Notes: generated by a model from the letters alone, not told the origin. Counted from the stretch's first letter, positions 8,372-17,311 are shown. The stretch is DNA of 64,000 nucleotides from Crenothrix sp043729335 (GCF_043729335.1 NZ_JAYTLQ010000054.1:62001-126000), one strand, 5' to 3'. Made by a program: numbers and translations.

Positions 8372-9478
8372 TTAATCATCATATTTAAGAGTTCTGGGAT
8401 CGGTCTCTCCAAAAGTTAAATACCACGGATTTAGTAAAGCTCCACCTTTAGCGGTATTACGCACAAATACCTGACATTTTTTGGTTTTTACGTTGCAGCG
8501 ACGAACTTCTCCTGTGAACGGTGGAGTTGGGGTATTCTGGATAGAAACGAAGAGATCACCATTAGGCCCGAAAACGATTGCCTGTGAAAAAGCGCGTGTC
8601 TGACCAACAGCATAAAGATCAATCTGATCAATACATTTCTTTGTTGTTCTGTCGTAAATCAGTATCTTGTCATTATCCTGGGGATACGCTTGAAAACTGG
8701 TAATATAAAGTTTGTTATCAGGACCGAACACCAAACCTTCCGGGCGGTGCAAATGTTTAGAGCAATCATTAGCGGTTGGTTGGTATGATGTGAACACATC
8801 TTTAAATTTTCCGGTTAACGGATTAAAACGTAGCACGTAACCTGGCAACGGACTTGCAAGACCTCCAAAACCTCTCACAGACACATAAAGTAGACCATCA
8901 GGGCCAATAACAACCCCTCGCGGATAAAATTTATCGGTAAAGCCTGTGGTATCCAAATTGCGGATAAATTGCCCAGTCTTAAAGTTGTATTCTTTTACAC
9001 TGCCTTCTGTTGTAGGATCAAAGCTTGATCCGAATAAATCCGCAACAAATAATTTTTCTCCCGATCCTTTAATGATACCACGAGGTGTAAAAGGCGAATT
9101 TGGATCGCAGGGACGACCAAGCGCATCTTGACAAGGAACCAAAGCGCCTGTGAAAATACCACTATTTCGGTTGAATTTCAGCACCTCGCCGTTGTACGGT
9201 TGATTCACGTTTTGGTTGGCCACGATGAGCTCATGGTCTGTGCTGAGTAATCCCATCGGCCCGAGCAGTCCATTACTTTTCGACGTAACAATAGCGCCAA
9301 GATACCTGCCTGTCTTAGCATCAAATCTCTTAACCGTATCATCCCCACCGTCTCCGACATATAGAATGCTGCCTTTATCAGCATTAGCTGCACTGCTAAA
9401 GCCAAGCCCTATTGCAACTGAGACCAAAGCAATACCAACCCCCAAGCCTAAACTTCCTAATTTCATTATATTTTTCAT
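8372..9478 (-). CDS. Secreted beta-propeller (NHL/virginiamycin-lyase-like) protein
   Basis: A 368-residue exported protein with a signal peptide (hydrophobic core about residues 9-30, cleavage likely after SAANA). The rest is built of repeated blade motifs such as ILYVGDGGDDTVKRFDAKTG, GPDGLLYVSVRGFG, GPDNKLYITSF and GPNGDLFVSIQ, roughly six units. This is the pattern of NHL or Vgb-like six-bladed propellers. No catalytic residues of virginiamycin B lyase are recognised, so a binding role outside the cell is more likely. A GGGTGG ribosome site precedes the ATG. It lies upstream of, and in line with, the PPC-domain gene, and the two may be co-expressed. Confidence 0.65.
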   Translation of the reverse strand: MKNIMKLGSLGLGVGIALVSVAIGLGFSSAANADKGSILYVGDGGDDTVKRFDAKTGRYLGAIVTSKSNGLLGPMGLLSTDHELIVANQNVNQPYNGEVLKFNRNSGIFTGALVPCQDALGRPCDPNSPFTPRGIIKGSGEKLFVADLFGSSFDPTTEGSVKEYNFKTGQFIRNLDTTGFTDKFYPRGVVIGPDGLLYVSVRGFGGLASPLPGYVLRFNPLTGKFKDVFTSYQPTANDCSKHLHRPEGLVFGPDNKLYITSFQAYPQDNDKILIYDRTTKKCIDQIDLYAVGQTRAFSQAIVFGPNGDLFVSIQNTPTPPFTGEVRRCNVKTKKCQVFVRNTAKGGALLNPWYLTFGETDPRTLKYDD

Positions 9479-9640
9479 GATATACCACCCTATTATTTTT
9501 GTTATCGAAACTACCTGTTTAACAAATCAAGCCGAAAGAGAATAATTCAGCTAAAAAACTTAATTATCAGCATTTTATGATCGACTGTAGCCTTATCCTC
9601 ATCAACCAAAAGATTATAAGCACAAAACTGTGTCAGCAAT

Positions 9641-9658
9641 ACCCTCCTTAGGGAGGGT
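9641..9658. promoter_or_regulatory. Palindrome ACCCTCC-N4-GGAGGGT in divergent promoter region
   Basis: Seven-base perfect GC-rich arms stand out in AT-rich sequence. The site is 163 bases upstream of the propeller gene start and 164 bases upstream of the vapB start. Its placement suggests an operator, or the end of an unannotated short transcript. Confidence 0.35.
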
Positions 9659-9778
9659 AGTTGAGCGCTTTTGCTTACTTTTTTTAAAAAATAGAGTATG
9701 AAGATGACTAAAAACCACAAACCGAACTGGAATTTGTGTATTTTTGCGCCATTTATTGCACTTTTATCTATAAATACT

Positions 9779-9795
9779 ATAAAATGTCATTTTAT
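9779..9795. promoter_or_regulatory. Probable VapB operator ATAAAATG-T-CATTTTAT
   Basis: An 8-bp perfect inverted repeat with a one-base spacer lies 26 bases before the vapB start codon. AbrB-type antitoxins normally bind palindromes at this position to repress their own operon, so autoregulation is inferred. Confidence 0.5.
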
Positions 9796-9821
9796 TAAAA
9801 ATAACCTATATTGGTCATATT

Positions 9822-10082
9822 ATGAATGAGATAATAGAAACTGCCACACGTATCGCGACTGGGGGGCGGATCGTCATACCTGTTGAATACCGGCGAGTAT
9901 TAGGCCTACAAGAAGGCGATGAAGTTATTTTAAGTTTGCAAGAAGGCGAGATGCACTTAACAACCCGACGCCATCAATTGCGTAAGGCGCAAGCCATTGT
10001 GGCGCAGTATGCAACAGAGGACCCCTCAATCTGGTCAGAGGAATTAATTACCGAACGTCGGAACGAATCTGATGGTGAGTGA
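9822..10082 (+). CDS. vapB: AbrB/MazE-type antitoxin (VapB)
   Basis: An 86-residue protein with an N-terminal SpoVT-AbrB swapped-hairpin domain (GGRIVIPVEYRRVLGLQEGDEVIL spans about residues 14-37). The C-terminal acidic tail is suited to wrap around a PIN toxin. It overlaps the following vapC by 11 bases, typical of translational coupling in VapBC modules. It should neutralise VapC and repress the operon through the palindrome just upstream. Confidence 0.87.
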   Translation: MNEIIETATRIATGGRIVIPVEYRRVLGLQEGDEVILSLQEGEMHLTTRRHQLRKAQAIVAQYATEDPSIWSEELITERRNESDGE

Positions 10083-10464
10083 ATACGTATTGGATGCCTC
10101 AGCCATATTAAGCTATCTCAGACGCGAGCTAGGCTGGGAGAAAGTTGAGTTAATACTGCAAGCTGAAAAACACTGTATCAGTAGTGTCAATTACGCTGAG
10201 GTAGTGGGTAAACTCGCTGATAAAAACTTACCTCAAGAAGCAATTTACGCGACACTCGATTGCCTAAAATTGAATATTGTTGACTTTAGCACTGCACAAG
10301 CCTTGGCATGTGGTTTATTAAAACCCAGTACCAAATCCATAGGATTATCGTTAGGTGACCTTGCTTGCCTTGCTTTAGCAAAAGAGCGTGCCGGACATGT
10401 ACTCACCACCGACCGTATCTGGTCGCAGCTTGATATTGGGATTATGATTAGCTTAGTGCGTTAA
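10072..10464 (+). CDS. vapC: PIN-domain ribonuclease toxin (VapC)
   Basis: A 130-residue PIN-domain endoribonuclease. The four acidic residues that hold the catalytic metal are all visible: D8 (YVLDASA), E43 (NYAEVV), D96 (LSLGDLACLALA) and D114 (LTTDRIW). VapC toxins cleave specific tRNAs or rRNA; the target cannot be read from the sequence. All key residues are present, so the module looks functional. Confidence 0.9.
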   Translation: MVSEYVLDASAILSYLRRELGWEKVELILQAEKHCISSVNYAEVVGKLADKNLPQEAIYATLDCLKLNIVDFSTAQALACGLLKPSTKSIGLSLGDLACLALAKERAGHVLTTDRIWSQLDIGIMISLVR

Positions 10465-10527
10465 AAACCAACAACAATTTGAATTTCACCTACGGGACAC
10501 TGAATCACCTTGCGGCCTTCAAAAATA

Positions 10528-10562
10528 TGAACTATTTCACCCTATTTATGTGAAATAGTTCA
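10528..10562. promoter_or_regulatory. 13-bp inverted repeat upstream of the LuxR-type gene
   Basis: TGAACTATTTCAC and GTGAAATAGTTCA form perfect 13-bp arms around nine bases, centred about 100 bases before the regulator start. No T-run follows, so it is not a convincing vapC terminator. The size and symmetry fit an operator for a dimeric regulator, perhaps the LuxR protein itself. Confidence 0.5.
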
Positions 10563-10646
10563 CAGACAATCTATTTAAAATGTTGTAGGCTGAATACGAT
10601 TTCATAGAAGCTCTGTGTCAGGGCTCAATATAATACGGAGGCCAGT

Positions 10647-11738
10647 ATGAAACACACCAAAGCTTTCGCCCATTTGCGTCAGTTATGCTGTTCTGGGCTG
10701 AATAAAGAAATTGTAATGTCAGAGTTTCTGCGTGACGTGCAAAGTGTTATTCCATCGGGCAGTAATGTGTTTACGGAAATTAATGAAAAATCCAACTTTT
10801 CTTATTTCATACTGGAATACGGCCTTGATGATTTGATTGGTTTAGAGGACTTAGTCCCTCTTCTGTTAGCGGATTTTTTTACCCGGGATCGTATTTCCCG
10901 CTTTATGTATTGGTTGACCCACTATCCTGCATTAACAGATGCTACCGCAATCGATACCTCATTTTATAAAAGTGATGTGTATAACCTGATTTATCGCCCT
11001 TATAACCAACACCACGGTCTTTGAGCGCTCGTAATGCAGCAAGGCAAACCGGCCGCAATTATGAACCTTTTTCGACCCTCTCATAAAAAACCTTTTAACA
11101 ATAAGGATGTATATATTATGAGCTGTTTACTGCCTTATATCAGCCATGCGCTGCAAGCTCCAGATGACCATAATATTCAATACAGCAAAACTGGAGCATC
11201 CGGGCTAATACTGATGAATACCCAAGGAAAGATTGAATTTATGTGCCCTGAAGCCAAAAATTTATTGGCGTTAGCGTGTCATCCTGTCTTAACAGTAAAA
11301 GCGCCTACTGGAGAGGCTGCGGTGTTACAAAAACTCACGCAATTGTGCACTAATCTGGATGCCATATTTCAAGGAAAAGTTGCTGCGCCGCCGTGTTGGA
11401 GTTACAACAATGGCCGTGGGCGGTTTATATTTCGCGCCTACTGGCTAAACAGACAGAACAATGAACCCGGCCATCTAATTGGCATGACCATTGAACATCA
11501 CGAGCCTGTAGAATTAAAAGTATTACGCGCCTTGCAGCCCATGTCGCTGTCGCCTACCCAAAATCAAGTGGCTGTATTGCTGGCACAAGGGCTATCCAAT
11601 GAGCAAATTGGCACAGACATGCATATCAAACTCACTACCGTTAAAGATCATGTCGGCAAAATCTTTAAAAAACTGGATATACACAGCCGTGAAGAGTTAT
11701 TGCCTAAGTTATTTAAACATAGACTGGAAATAAATTGA
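10647..11738 (+). pseudogene. LuxR-family regulator interrupted by an in-frame TGA
   Basis: One continuous frame encodes a LuxR-type regulator of about 363 residues, broken by a single TGA at 11022-11024. The first part (125 residues, MKHTKAFAHLRQLCC...) and the second part (from ATG 11034, MQQGKPAAIMNLFRP...) are in the same frame and separated only by stop-A-L-V. The C-terminal helix-turn-helix, LSPTQNQVAVLLAQGLSNEQIG with TTVKDHVGKIFKKL, is intact at about residues 172-222 of the second part. The family usually has both parts in one chain. An internal start could yield a free effector-DNA-binding fragment. A sequencing error or recent nonsense mutation are the simplest explanations. Confidence 0.75.
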
Positions 11739-11754
11739 ATAACTTGGCTTCCAA

Positions 11755-11880
11755 CTTAAGGCCGGACAAGTGAAGCTGTGCCGCTCATGGTTCAACAAGG
11801 CTCTCATGAGCTTGTCGAATGGCTCACCACGAACGGCTTTTTAAAACTGTCCCGTCTTACGTGGGTAGCCCGTTTATCGG
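11755..11880. repeat. Dispersed intergenic repeat, copy 1
   Basis: This stretch contains TCATGGTTCAACAAG, GAGCTTGTCGAAT and GCTCACCACGAACGG, then GTCCCGTCTTACGTGGGTAGCC-like sequence. Matching blocks occur at 40880-40985 and 61545-61670. The copies form partly self-complementary sequence (TTCGACAAGCTC and GAGCTTGTCGAA). It lies between convergent genes, as in the other copies. Confidence 0.75.
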
Positions 11881-12891
11881 TTAACCCATTGCCGCAACAA
11901 TAGCATCACCCATTTCCTTAGTACCGCAATTAGACTGTGGATTCAAATCCGGCGTAACATACTTGCCTTCCCTCACGACTTTTTCGATAGCTGTTTTTAT
12001 GCGCTTGGCGGCTTCAAACTCGCCCAAATGATTCAACATCATTACCCCGGCCATAATCACCGCCGCAGGATTAGCCAAATTTTTGCCGGTAATATCTGGC
12101 GCACTACCATGTACTGCTTCAAATAAAGCGGCATCATCACCGATATTAGCGCCTGGAATCAATCCCAACCCCCCCACCAAACCGGCGGTTAAATCCGACA
12201 AAATATCGCCAAACATATTAGTAGTAACGACAACATCAAATTGCTGAGGATTCATCACCATATGCATACAGGCCGCATCAACAATTTTTTCATCGAACTG
12301 AATGTCAGGGTAACGTGCAGCAGTTTCTCTGGCGACATCCAGAAACAATCCTTGGGTAAACTTTAAAATATTGGCCTTATGGCAAACAGTGACTTTTTTG
12401 CGATTGTTGTCTCGGGCGTATTTAAAAGCATATTCAATAACGCGCTGCGAACCACTGCGGGTAACTACCGCCAAACTTTCGGCGATGTCTTTTTTGGGGG
12501 TTAAATAATGCTCAAGTCCGGAATATAGCCCTTCGGTATTTTCCCTGACAATAACGATATCCACATCATCATAACGGGTTTTAACGCCTTCCCAGTTGCT
12601 AGCCGGACGAACATTGGCATACAGCTCATATTTTTGCCGCAACGCCACGTTAATACTTCTAAATCCGCTGCCTACTACGGTGGTCAACGGCCCTTTGAAA
12701 GCAACACGAGTTCTGTCGATGGATGCCATAGTGGCATCCGGCAAGGGATTTCCAAACTGCTCAAAAGCACTCAGCCCAGCATAAGCTTCTTCCCACTGAA
12801 TTTTTGCGCCAGACGCATCAATTATTTTAACCGCTTCATCCATAATGGAAGGCCCTATTCCATCACCTTTAATTAACGTAACCGCGTGCAT
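11881..12891 (-). CDS. NAD-dependent isocitrate dehydrogenase
   Basis: A 336-residue member of the beta-decarboxylating dehydrogenase family, oxidising isocitrate to 2-oxoglutarate in the TCA cycle. KGDGIGP is at residues 8-14, the substrate-binding arginines are in RQKYELYANVRP, the metal aspartates are in TNMFGDILSDL, and the nucleotide-binding GSAPDITGKNLANP is near 270. The short length and VRENTEGLYSG motif match the NAD-type enzymes of eukaryotic and methanotroph affinity rather than E. coli Icd. Homoisocitrate or isopropylmalate dehydrogenase activity is the main alternative. GGAG lies upstream of the ATG. Confidence 0.82.
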   Translation of the reverse strand: MHAVTLIKGDGIGPSIMDEAVKIIDASGAKIQWEEAYAGLSAFEQFGNPLPDATMASIDRTRVAFKGPLTTVVGSGFRSINVALRQKYELYANVRPASNWEGVKTRYDDVDIVIVRENTEGLYSGLEHYLTPKKDIAESLAVVTRSGSQRVIEYAFKYARDNNRKKVTVCHKANILKFTQGLFLDVARETAARYPDIQFDEKIVDAACMHMVMNPQQFDVVVTTNMFGDILSDLTAGLVGGLGLIPGANIGDDAALFEAVHGSAPDITGKNLANPAAVIMAGVMMLNHLGEFEAAKRIKTAIEKVVREGKYVTPDLNPQSNCGTKEMGDAIVAAMG

Positions 12892-13027
12892 TCATATCTC
12901 CATAGACTAAAAAAACAGATGTTGGCAAAGAGTCTAGCCTTACATCTTCCCGTAAATTATAGTGCTTTAGTGATAGGATTAGCTATACAGGGGGTTAAAT
13001 AGTCGTGGTGCCAGTATTAAAAAATGA

Positions 13028-13051
13028 CAGGAACGGCCAAAACCGTTCCTG
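13028..13051 (-). terminator. Probable terminator of the cysteine-rich protein gene
   Basis: A 9-bp perfect stem (CAGGAACGG and CCGTTCCTG) with a six-base loop lies about 100 bases past the minus-strand stop at 13154. On the minus strand the stem is followed by TCA and six T residues. Confidence 0.6.
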
Positions 13052-13093
13052 TAAGAGGGACTTAAAAACGATGAACAATCGTAACGTTGAGCC

Positions 13094-13116
13094 TCCCTCT
13101 TTGAAAAAGAGGAGAT
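13094..13116. repeat. Dispersed CCCTCTTTGAAAAAGAGG repeat, copy 1
   Basis: CCTCCCTCTTTGAAAAAGAGGAGATGAA forms a short hairpin (CTCTTT/AAAGAG) and matches the core of the larger copy at 22532-22612 and a third at 25070-25105. All copies are intergenic. Confidence 0.6.
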
Positions 13117-13153
13117 GAACACATACGAAAAACTTAAGCTTACGGCTTGGGGT

Positions 13154-13672
13154 TTATCTTTTTTTGCAGATTCCGGAACAATCTGCGCCACCTTTTTTAG
13201 GGTCGCAACTATCGCGGATATCATCAACACATACGTGTCCAATAGGACACGCCATACCTGCAATACCACCACACATAGCATATAGCGGCGGAGCTTTAAC
13301 ACACTTTGCGGCGGCTTTAACCTTTATAGTAGTGCCTGCTTTAGGATGGACACTGCGCAAATTTTTGATAAAAGTATTAAATCTTTTTTGCGTTGAATAG
13401 TATCCCAACTCCGCACAAGCCGACAACCCCCCTTCTATATAAAGTTGCCCACCGCTTTTGGGTACATCAACAATAAAGATATCAATATCACCTCTCGCTA
13501 GCGCAGCGCCGCTTATTTTACGCACTTTATTTACGGCAACTGTATCAAGAGGACGGCCATCGACTTCAATCTTAATATCTATAGCTTTTATAACCACAGC
13601 CTTTGCAAAAACCGGTAAGCTAACCACTAAATTAACAGTGAAAAAAATAAAATAAAACCACTTTGACATCAT
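13154..13672 (-). CDS. Secreted cysteine-rich protein of unknown function
   Basis: A 172-residue exported protein. The ATG at 13670-13672, with GGAGTGTA before it, gives a clean signal peptide (MSKWFYFIFFTVNLVVSLPVFA). The middle part is lysine-rich beta/alpha sequence with KAAAKC. The C-terminal 40 residues form a compact cysteine module: MCGGIAGMACPIGHVCVDD, then DSCDPKKGGADCSGIC. This pattern recurs at the C-termini of various bacterial secreted proteins and looks like a small Kazal-like or knottin-like disulfide fold. Function is unknown; a protease-inhibitor role would be speculation. It stands alone between isocitrate dehydrogenase and the TIGR04073 gene. Confidence 0.65.
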   Translation of the reverse strand: MMSKWFYFIFFTVNLVVSLPVFAKAVVIKAIDIKIEVDGRPLDTVAVNKVRKISGAALARGDIDIFIVDVPKSGGQLYIEGGLSACAELGYYSTQKRFNTFIKNLRSVHPKAGTTIKVKAAAKCVKAPPLYAMCGGIAGMACPIGHVCVDDIRDSCDPKKGGADCSGICKKR

Positions 13673-14259
13673 TACACTCCTTGTAAAAAAAGATAGTTCT
13701 GCGTCGTACCTAGATAACATATCCGCGCGACCGCCAAGGTTGGCACTATCAAGCAAAGGATTTATACTTTGCGGGGCAGAACTACCAAAAATAAAAACAC
13801 AACACAGACATCCATAAACTTAATGTAACGCATTGCACGCCAGCACCAACAACAATCTAGAAAAAAAGCTTAAAATCAAGTAATTACAGAAAAATTATAC
13901 TCATTAAACAACAGCCTTAAAAGGTAATTATCCACACCTTTTTAAGGTAATATTACCTTTACAATGCACTTAAGTTTAGATACCAGCAAAGGAGATAAGA
14001 TTTTTTTTGCAAAGTAAGGCATACCATGTTTTAGACACAAACACTTCTACGCCACTGAATTTGCCCATGAAAAATTGTGTTATTGTGAAAAACTGAAGAA
14101 TTGACTGAGCATCCTGCAGATACAGATACAATACCTCAAGCGTAGCTTATTGGAATAAATATCTCCAACATCTACGCTTAGGCGACTTATTGCGTTAGAA
14201 CTTCAAATTGACCCACCCCATAAGTAGGTCTTTCAGAAAACCCAGGTCATTAACAAAAA
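13673..14259. other. AT-rich intergenic region
   Basis: Nearly 590 bases without a supportable gene. Short A/T runs and a TTAAAAAGGTAATTA / AAGGTAATATTACC stretch near 13917-13960 are seen, but no strong hairpin, repeat copy or conserved motif. It should include the promoter of the cysteine-rich protein gene. Confidence 0.5.
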
Positions 14260-14856
14260 TTACTTACGCATTTCGTTTTCAAAGATGGTATCCAATCTTC
14301 TGTTGGCTTCTTCACGGCTGTACTGATCAGCATCTTCAATAACAGGCAACCGAGGTTTAACAATAGCAACTGGCTGAATAATAGGCGCAGCGGTTTTATA
14401 GGACTCATCAAGCCTGAAAACCTTATCGTAAGTATTGGACTTGTCGAAATCATCCCAAACGTATTTAGGATAAACCACCTGTTTAGTCGGCAATGGTGCG
14501 GTTAATAGATCAAACGTACCCACTGTCATACGCCCAACGGCATCAATAATACCTTTTACACCGCCACCAATAACACCATACACAATATTACTGTCTTCCT
14601 CATTGGTGAGGTTAATCATGTTTTTTGGCACTTCCAAAAAACCAGTGGTGATATTGGCAAAGCCATTTATGGCTTTTTTCTCTACCTGCCTTTTGTATTG
14701 TTGCTGACGAAAGTGTTTTTGCCGCTCAATCTCGTGCTTTAAAAGCTGTTCATTTTGTAGCTGTTGCTGGGCATAATCCGCCCAAATTACCGGCGTAAAG
14801 ACCAGCAACGCGCTAGTGCATGATAAAGAAACGAAAAAACGATGGAATTTGCTCAT
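14260..14856 (-). CDS. Exosortase-system-associated protein, TIGR04073 family
   Basis: A 198-residue exported protein. A signal peptide (about 1-26, ending IWA) is followed by a glutamine/lysine-rich helix and then the family core: NGFANITTGFLEVPKNM, YGVIGGGVKGIIDAVGR and TVGTFDLLTAPLP, ending with YPKYVWDDF. This matches TIGR04073, a family found in genomes with exosortase/PEP-CTERM systems. No exosortase or PEP-CTERM substrate is visible in the window, though an exopolysaccharide block lies about 2.6 kb away. An AGGATTTGAG ribosome site supports the start. Confidence 0.72.
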   Translation of the reverse strand: MSKFHRFFVSLSCTSALLVFTPVIWADYAQQQLQNEQLLKHEIERQKHFRQQQYKRQVEKKAINGFANITTGFLEVPKNMINLTNEEDSNIVYGVIGGGVKGIIDAVGRMTVGTFDLLTAPLPTKQVVYPKYVWDDFDKSNTYDKVFRLDESYKTAAPIIQPVAIVKPRLPVIEDADQYSREEANRRLDTIFENEMRK

Positions 14857-14913
14857 CTCAAATCCTACTAGTTTAGTGAATAATAAAACCAGTATAGCAG
14901 AGCTTTTGAGGTT

Positions 14914-17205
14914 TTATTTTTTCAGGGCTCTTGCTAACACATCAGCCATTGTGCCTTGTAACGGCGCTGGTTGTTTGGGTTTATAGACTTGTTTTTGCGT
15001 GTTTCGTTCCGGCTGATCTTTTCTGTCTTTTTTATCGGCGGCATCAATTTGGCTTTTCATGGTGAGCAAAATACGCTTGCGTTCGACATCAACCTCTAAC
15101 ACCGTTACTTTCACCATATCGCCGGTTTTAACTACATCGCGGGCGACTTTAACAAACGTATCGGATAAATGCGAAATATGCACCAAGCCATCCTGATGCA
15201 CGCCAATATCGACAAACGCACCAAAATTGGCAACATTAGTCACGATGCCATCCAAACGCATACCGGCTTGTAAATCCGTGATTTTTTCGATACCTGCCTT
15301 AAAGGTGATGCTTTTAAAATCCGGCCTGGGATCACGGCCCGGTTTTTCCAGTTCCTGCAAAATGTCGGTAACAGTTGGCAAACCAAAGCGTTCATTAGTA
15401 TATTTAGCCGCATTTAGACCACGGACAAACTGGCTCTGGCCGATAAGATCACGGATTGATTTACCGGTATCGATGATAATGGCTTCAACCACCGGATAAG
15501 CTTCCGGATGCACGGATGATGCATCCAATGGGTTATCGCCGTTCATAATACGCAGAAATCCTGCCGCCTGCTCATAGGCTTTGTCACCAAGCCGAGGCAC
15601 TTTTTTAAGCTGCTTACGGTTAGTGAATGATCCATTGCTATCACGAAAAGCCACAATATTTTCGCTGATACTGGCAGATAGCCCCGACACCTGCTTAAGC
15701 AAGGCAACAGAAGCGGTATTGACATCCACCCCCACAGCATTTACACAATCTTCTACCACGGCATCTAAACCTCTGGCCAAATGTGCTTGATTGACATCAT
15801 GCTGATACTGCCCCACACCAATGGATTTAGGGTCAATTTTAACCAATTCTGCTAATGGATCTTGCAAGCGCCTGGCAATAGACACCGCGCCACGTAATGA
15901 TACATCCAGCTGTGGAAATTCTTTGGCCGCCAATTCCGAGGCCGAATATACCGAAGCCCCTGCTTCTGAAACGGTAATCTTGGTAAATTTTAAATCCGGG
16001 TAAGCCTTCATAATATCGGCAACCAACTGATCGGTTTCCCGTGATGCCGTGCCATTACCAATGCTAATCAAATCCACGCCGTGCGTTTTTATCAACTTTG
16101 CCAAGGTACTCATCGACTCATGCCATTGGTTGCGCGGCTGGTGTGGATAAACCGTATCGGTCGCCAATAATTTGCCCGTGGGATCAACAATAGCCACCTT
16201 AACACCGGTACGAATGCCCGGATCCAGTCCCATTGTGGTTTTGGGGCCTGCGGGCGCGGCCAGCAACAAATCCCTTAAATTGCTGGCAAAAACACGGATG
16301 GCTTCGAGCTCTGCGGCCTCGCGTAGCGTAAGCTTCAAGTCCAGATCAATACGGGTAAACAGCTTGATTTTCCACGCCAATCGCGCCGCTTCAGCTAACC
16401 AGGCATCGGCAGGTTTTGTGGTATCACGGATATTCAGATAACGGCTGACTTGCTGTATGCACACATCATGCTCAAGCCGGTCATCCATACCAGGCTTCAA
16501 TGTCATGCTTAAAAAACCTTCATTGCGTCCCCGAAATAACGCCAAAGCACGGTGCGAAGGAATTTTGTTGATCGCTTCAAAGTAATCAAAATAATCCTTA
16601 AATTTTTCTGCTTCCCGTTCTTTACCCTCAACAACTCCGGCATGAATAACACCTTTTTGCCAGACATGCTCGCGCAATGTTGCCAGCAATTCTGCGGCCT
16701 CGGAAATGCGTTCCATGATAATTTGCCGCGCACCTTCCAATGCCGCTGCAACATCGGGTATGCCTTTTTCTGCATCAATATACGTTGTGGCCATTACATT
16801 AGGGATGAGTGTTCGGTCAGCCAGTAACCCATCAGCCAAGGGCTCCAGACCTGCTTCGCGGGCTATCTGGGCTTTAGTGCGCCGCTTAGGTTTATACGGT
16901 AAATACAAATCTTCCAGCAGTGTCTTGGTATCTGCCGCATTAATGGCTTGTTCCAGCTCAGGGGTTAGTTTTTCCTGTGAGCGAATGCTATGCAAAATAG
17001 TGTCGCGCCGATCATTGAGTTCGCGCAAATAACCGAGGCGATCTTCAAGCATGCGCAATTGGGTATCATCCAAACCACCGGTAACTTCCTTACGGTATCG
17101 GGAAATAAACGGTACGGTCGCGCCTTCGTCCAATAAGGTAACAGCGGCGCTCACTTGTTTAATATGAACAGATAACTCTTGGGCAATGCGTTGAATGACG
17201 TCCAT
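14914..17205 (-). CDS. tex: Transcription accessory protein Tex
   Basis: A 763-residue RNA-binding protein with the canonical Tex layout: an N-terminal helical Tex domain with FISRYRKEVTGGLDD, a YqgF-like nuclease-fold domain (TTMGLDPGIRTGVKVAIVD near 325), helix-hairpin-helix repeats (VGVDVNTASVALLKQVSGL), and a C-terminal S1 domain (about 650-720, GIVTNVANFGAFVDIGVHQDGLVHIS). The C-terminal tail is lysine/glutamine-rich. Tex influences transcription elongation and stress responses; the exact function is not settled. Length and start are normal. Confidence 0.96.
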   Translation of the reverse strand: MDVIQRIAQELSVHIKQVSAAVTLLDEGATVPFISRYRKEVTGGLDDTQLRMLEDRLGYLRELNDRRDTILHSIRSQEKLTPELEQAINAADTKTLLEDLYLPYKPKRRTKAQIAREAGLEPLADGLLADRTLIPNVMATTYIDAEKGIPDVAAALEGARQIIMERISEAAELLATLREHVWQKGVIHAGVVEGKEREAEKFKDYFDYFEAINKIPSHRALALFRGRNEGFLSMTLKPGMDDRLEHDVCIQQVSRYLNIRDTTKPADAWLAEAARLAWKIKLFTRIDLDLKLTLREAAELEAIRVFASNLRDLLLAAPAGPKTTMGLDPGIRTGVKVAIVDPTGKLLATDTVYPHQPRNQWHESMSTLAKLIKTHGVDLISIGNGTASRETDQLVADIMKAYPDLKFTKITVSEAGASVYSASELAAKEFPQLDVSLRGAVSIARRLQDPLAELVKIDPKSIGVGQYQHDVNQAHLARGLDAVVEDCVNAVGVDVNTASVALLKQVSGLSASISENIVAFRDSNGSFTNRKQLKKVPRLGDKAYEQAAGFLRIMNGDNPLDASSVHPEAYPVVEAIIIDTGKSIRDLIGQSQFVRGLNAAKYTNERFGLPTVTDILQELEKPGRDPRPDFKSITFKAGIEKITDLQAGMRLDGIVTNVANFGAFVDIGVHQDGLVHISHLSDTFVKVARDVVKTGDMVKVTVLEVDVERKRILLTMKSQIDAADKKDRKDQPERNTQKQVYKPKQPAPLQGTMADVLARALKK

Positions 17206-17311
17206 TTTTTCCAGTGCTGTCAGTTAAAATAAACGTATTGTAGCAGTAAGCCATGAATCTATTAGATTTGTGGGGGTAAAACTTACAGGAATAACCAAAT
17301 TTAAACAAATA

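Larger units (their letters stand above)
9479..9821. other. Intergenic region between divergent propeller and vapB genes
   Basis: About 340 AT-rich bases without an ORF. They contain a perfect palindrome, ACCCTCC-TTAG-GGAGGGT, at 9641-9658, located upstream of both divergent genes where a terminator is not expected, and a second palindrome just before the vapB start. Confidence 0.5.

Noticed and set aside
11022..11024. UGA read-through or selenocysteine in the LuxR gene
   Set aside because: No selenocysteine insertion structure was seen after the codon and the family does not use selenocysteine; a nonsense mutation or error is simpler.
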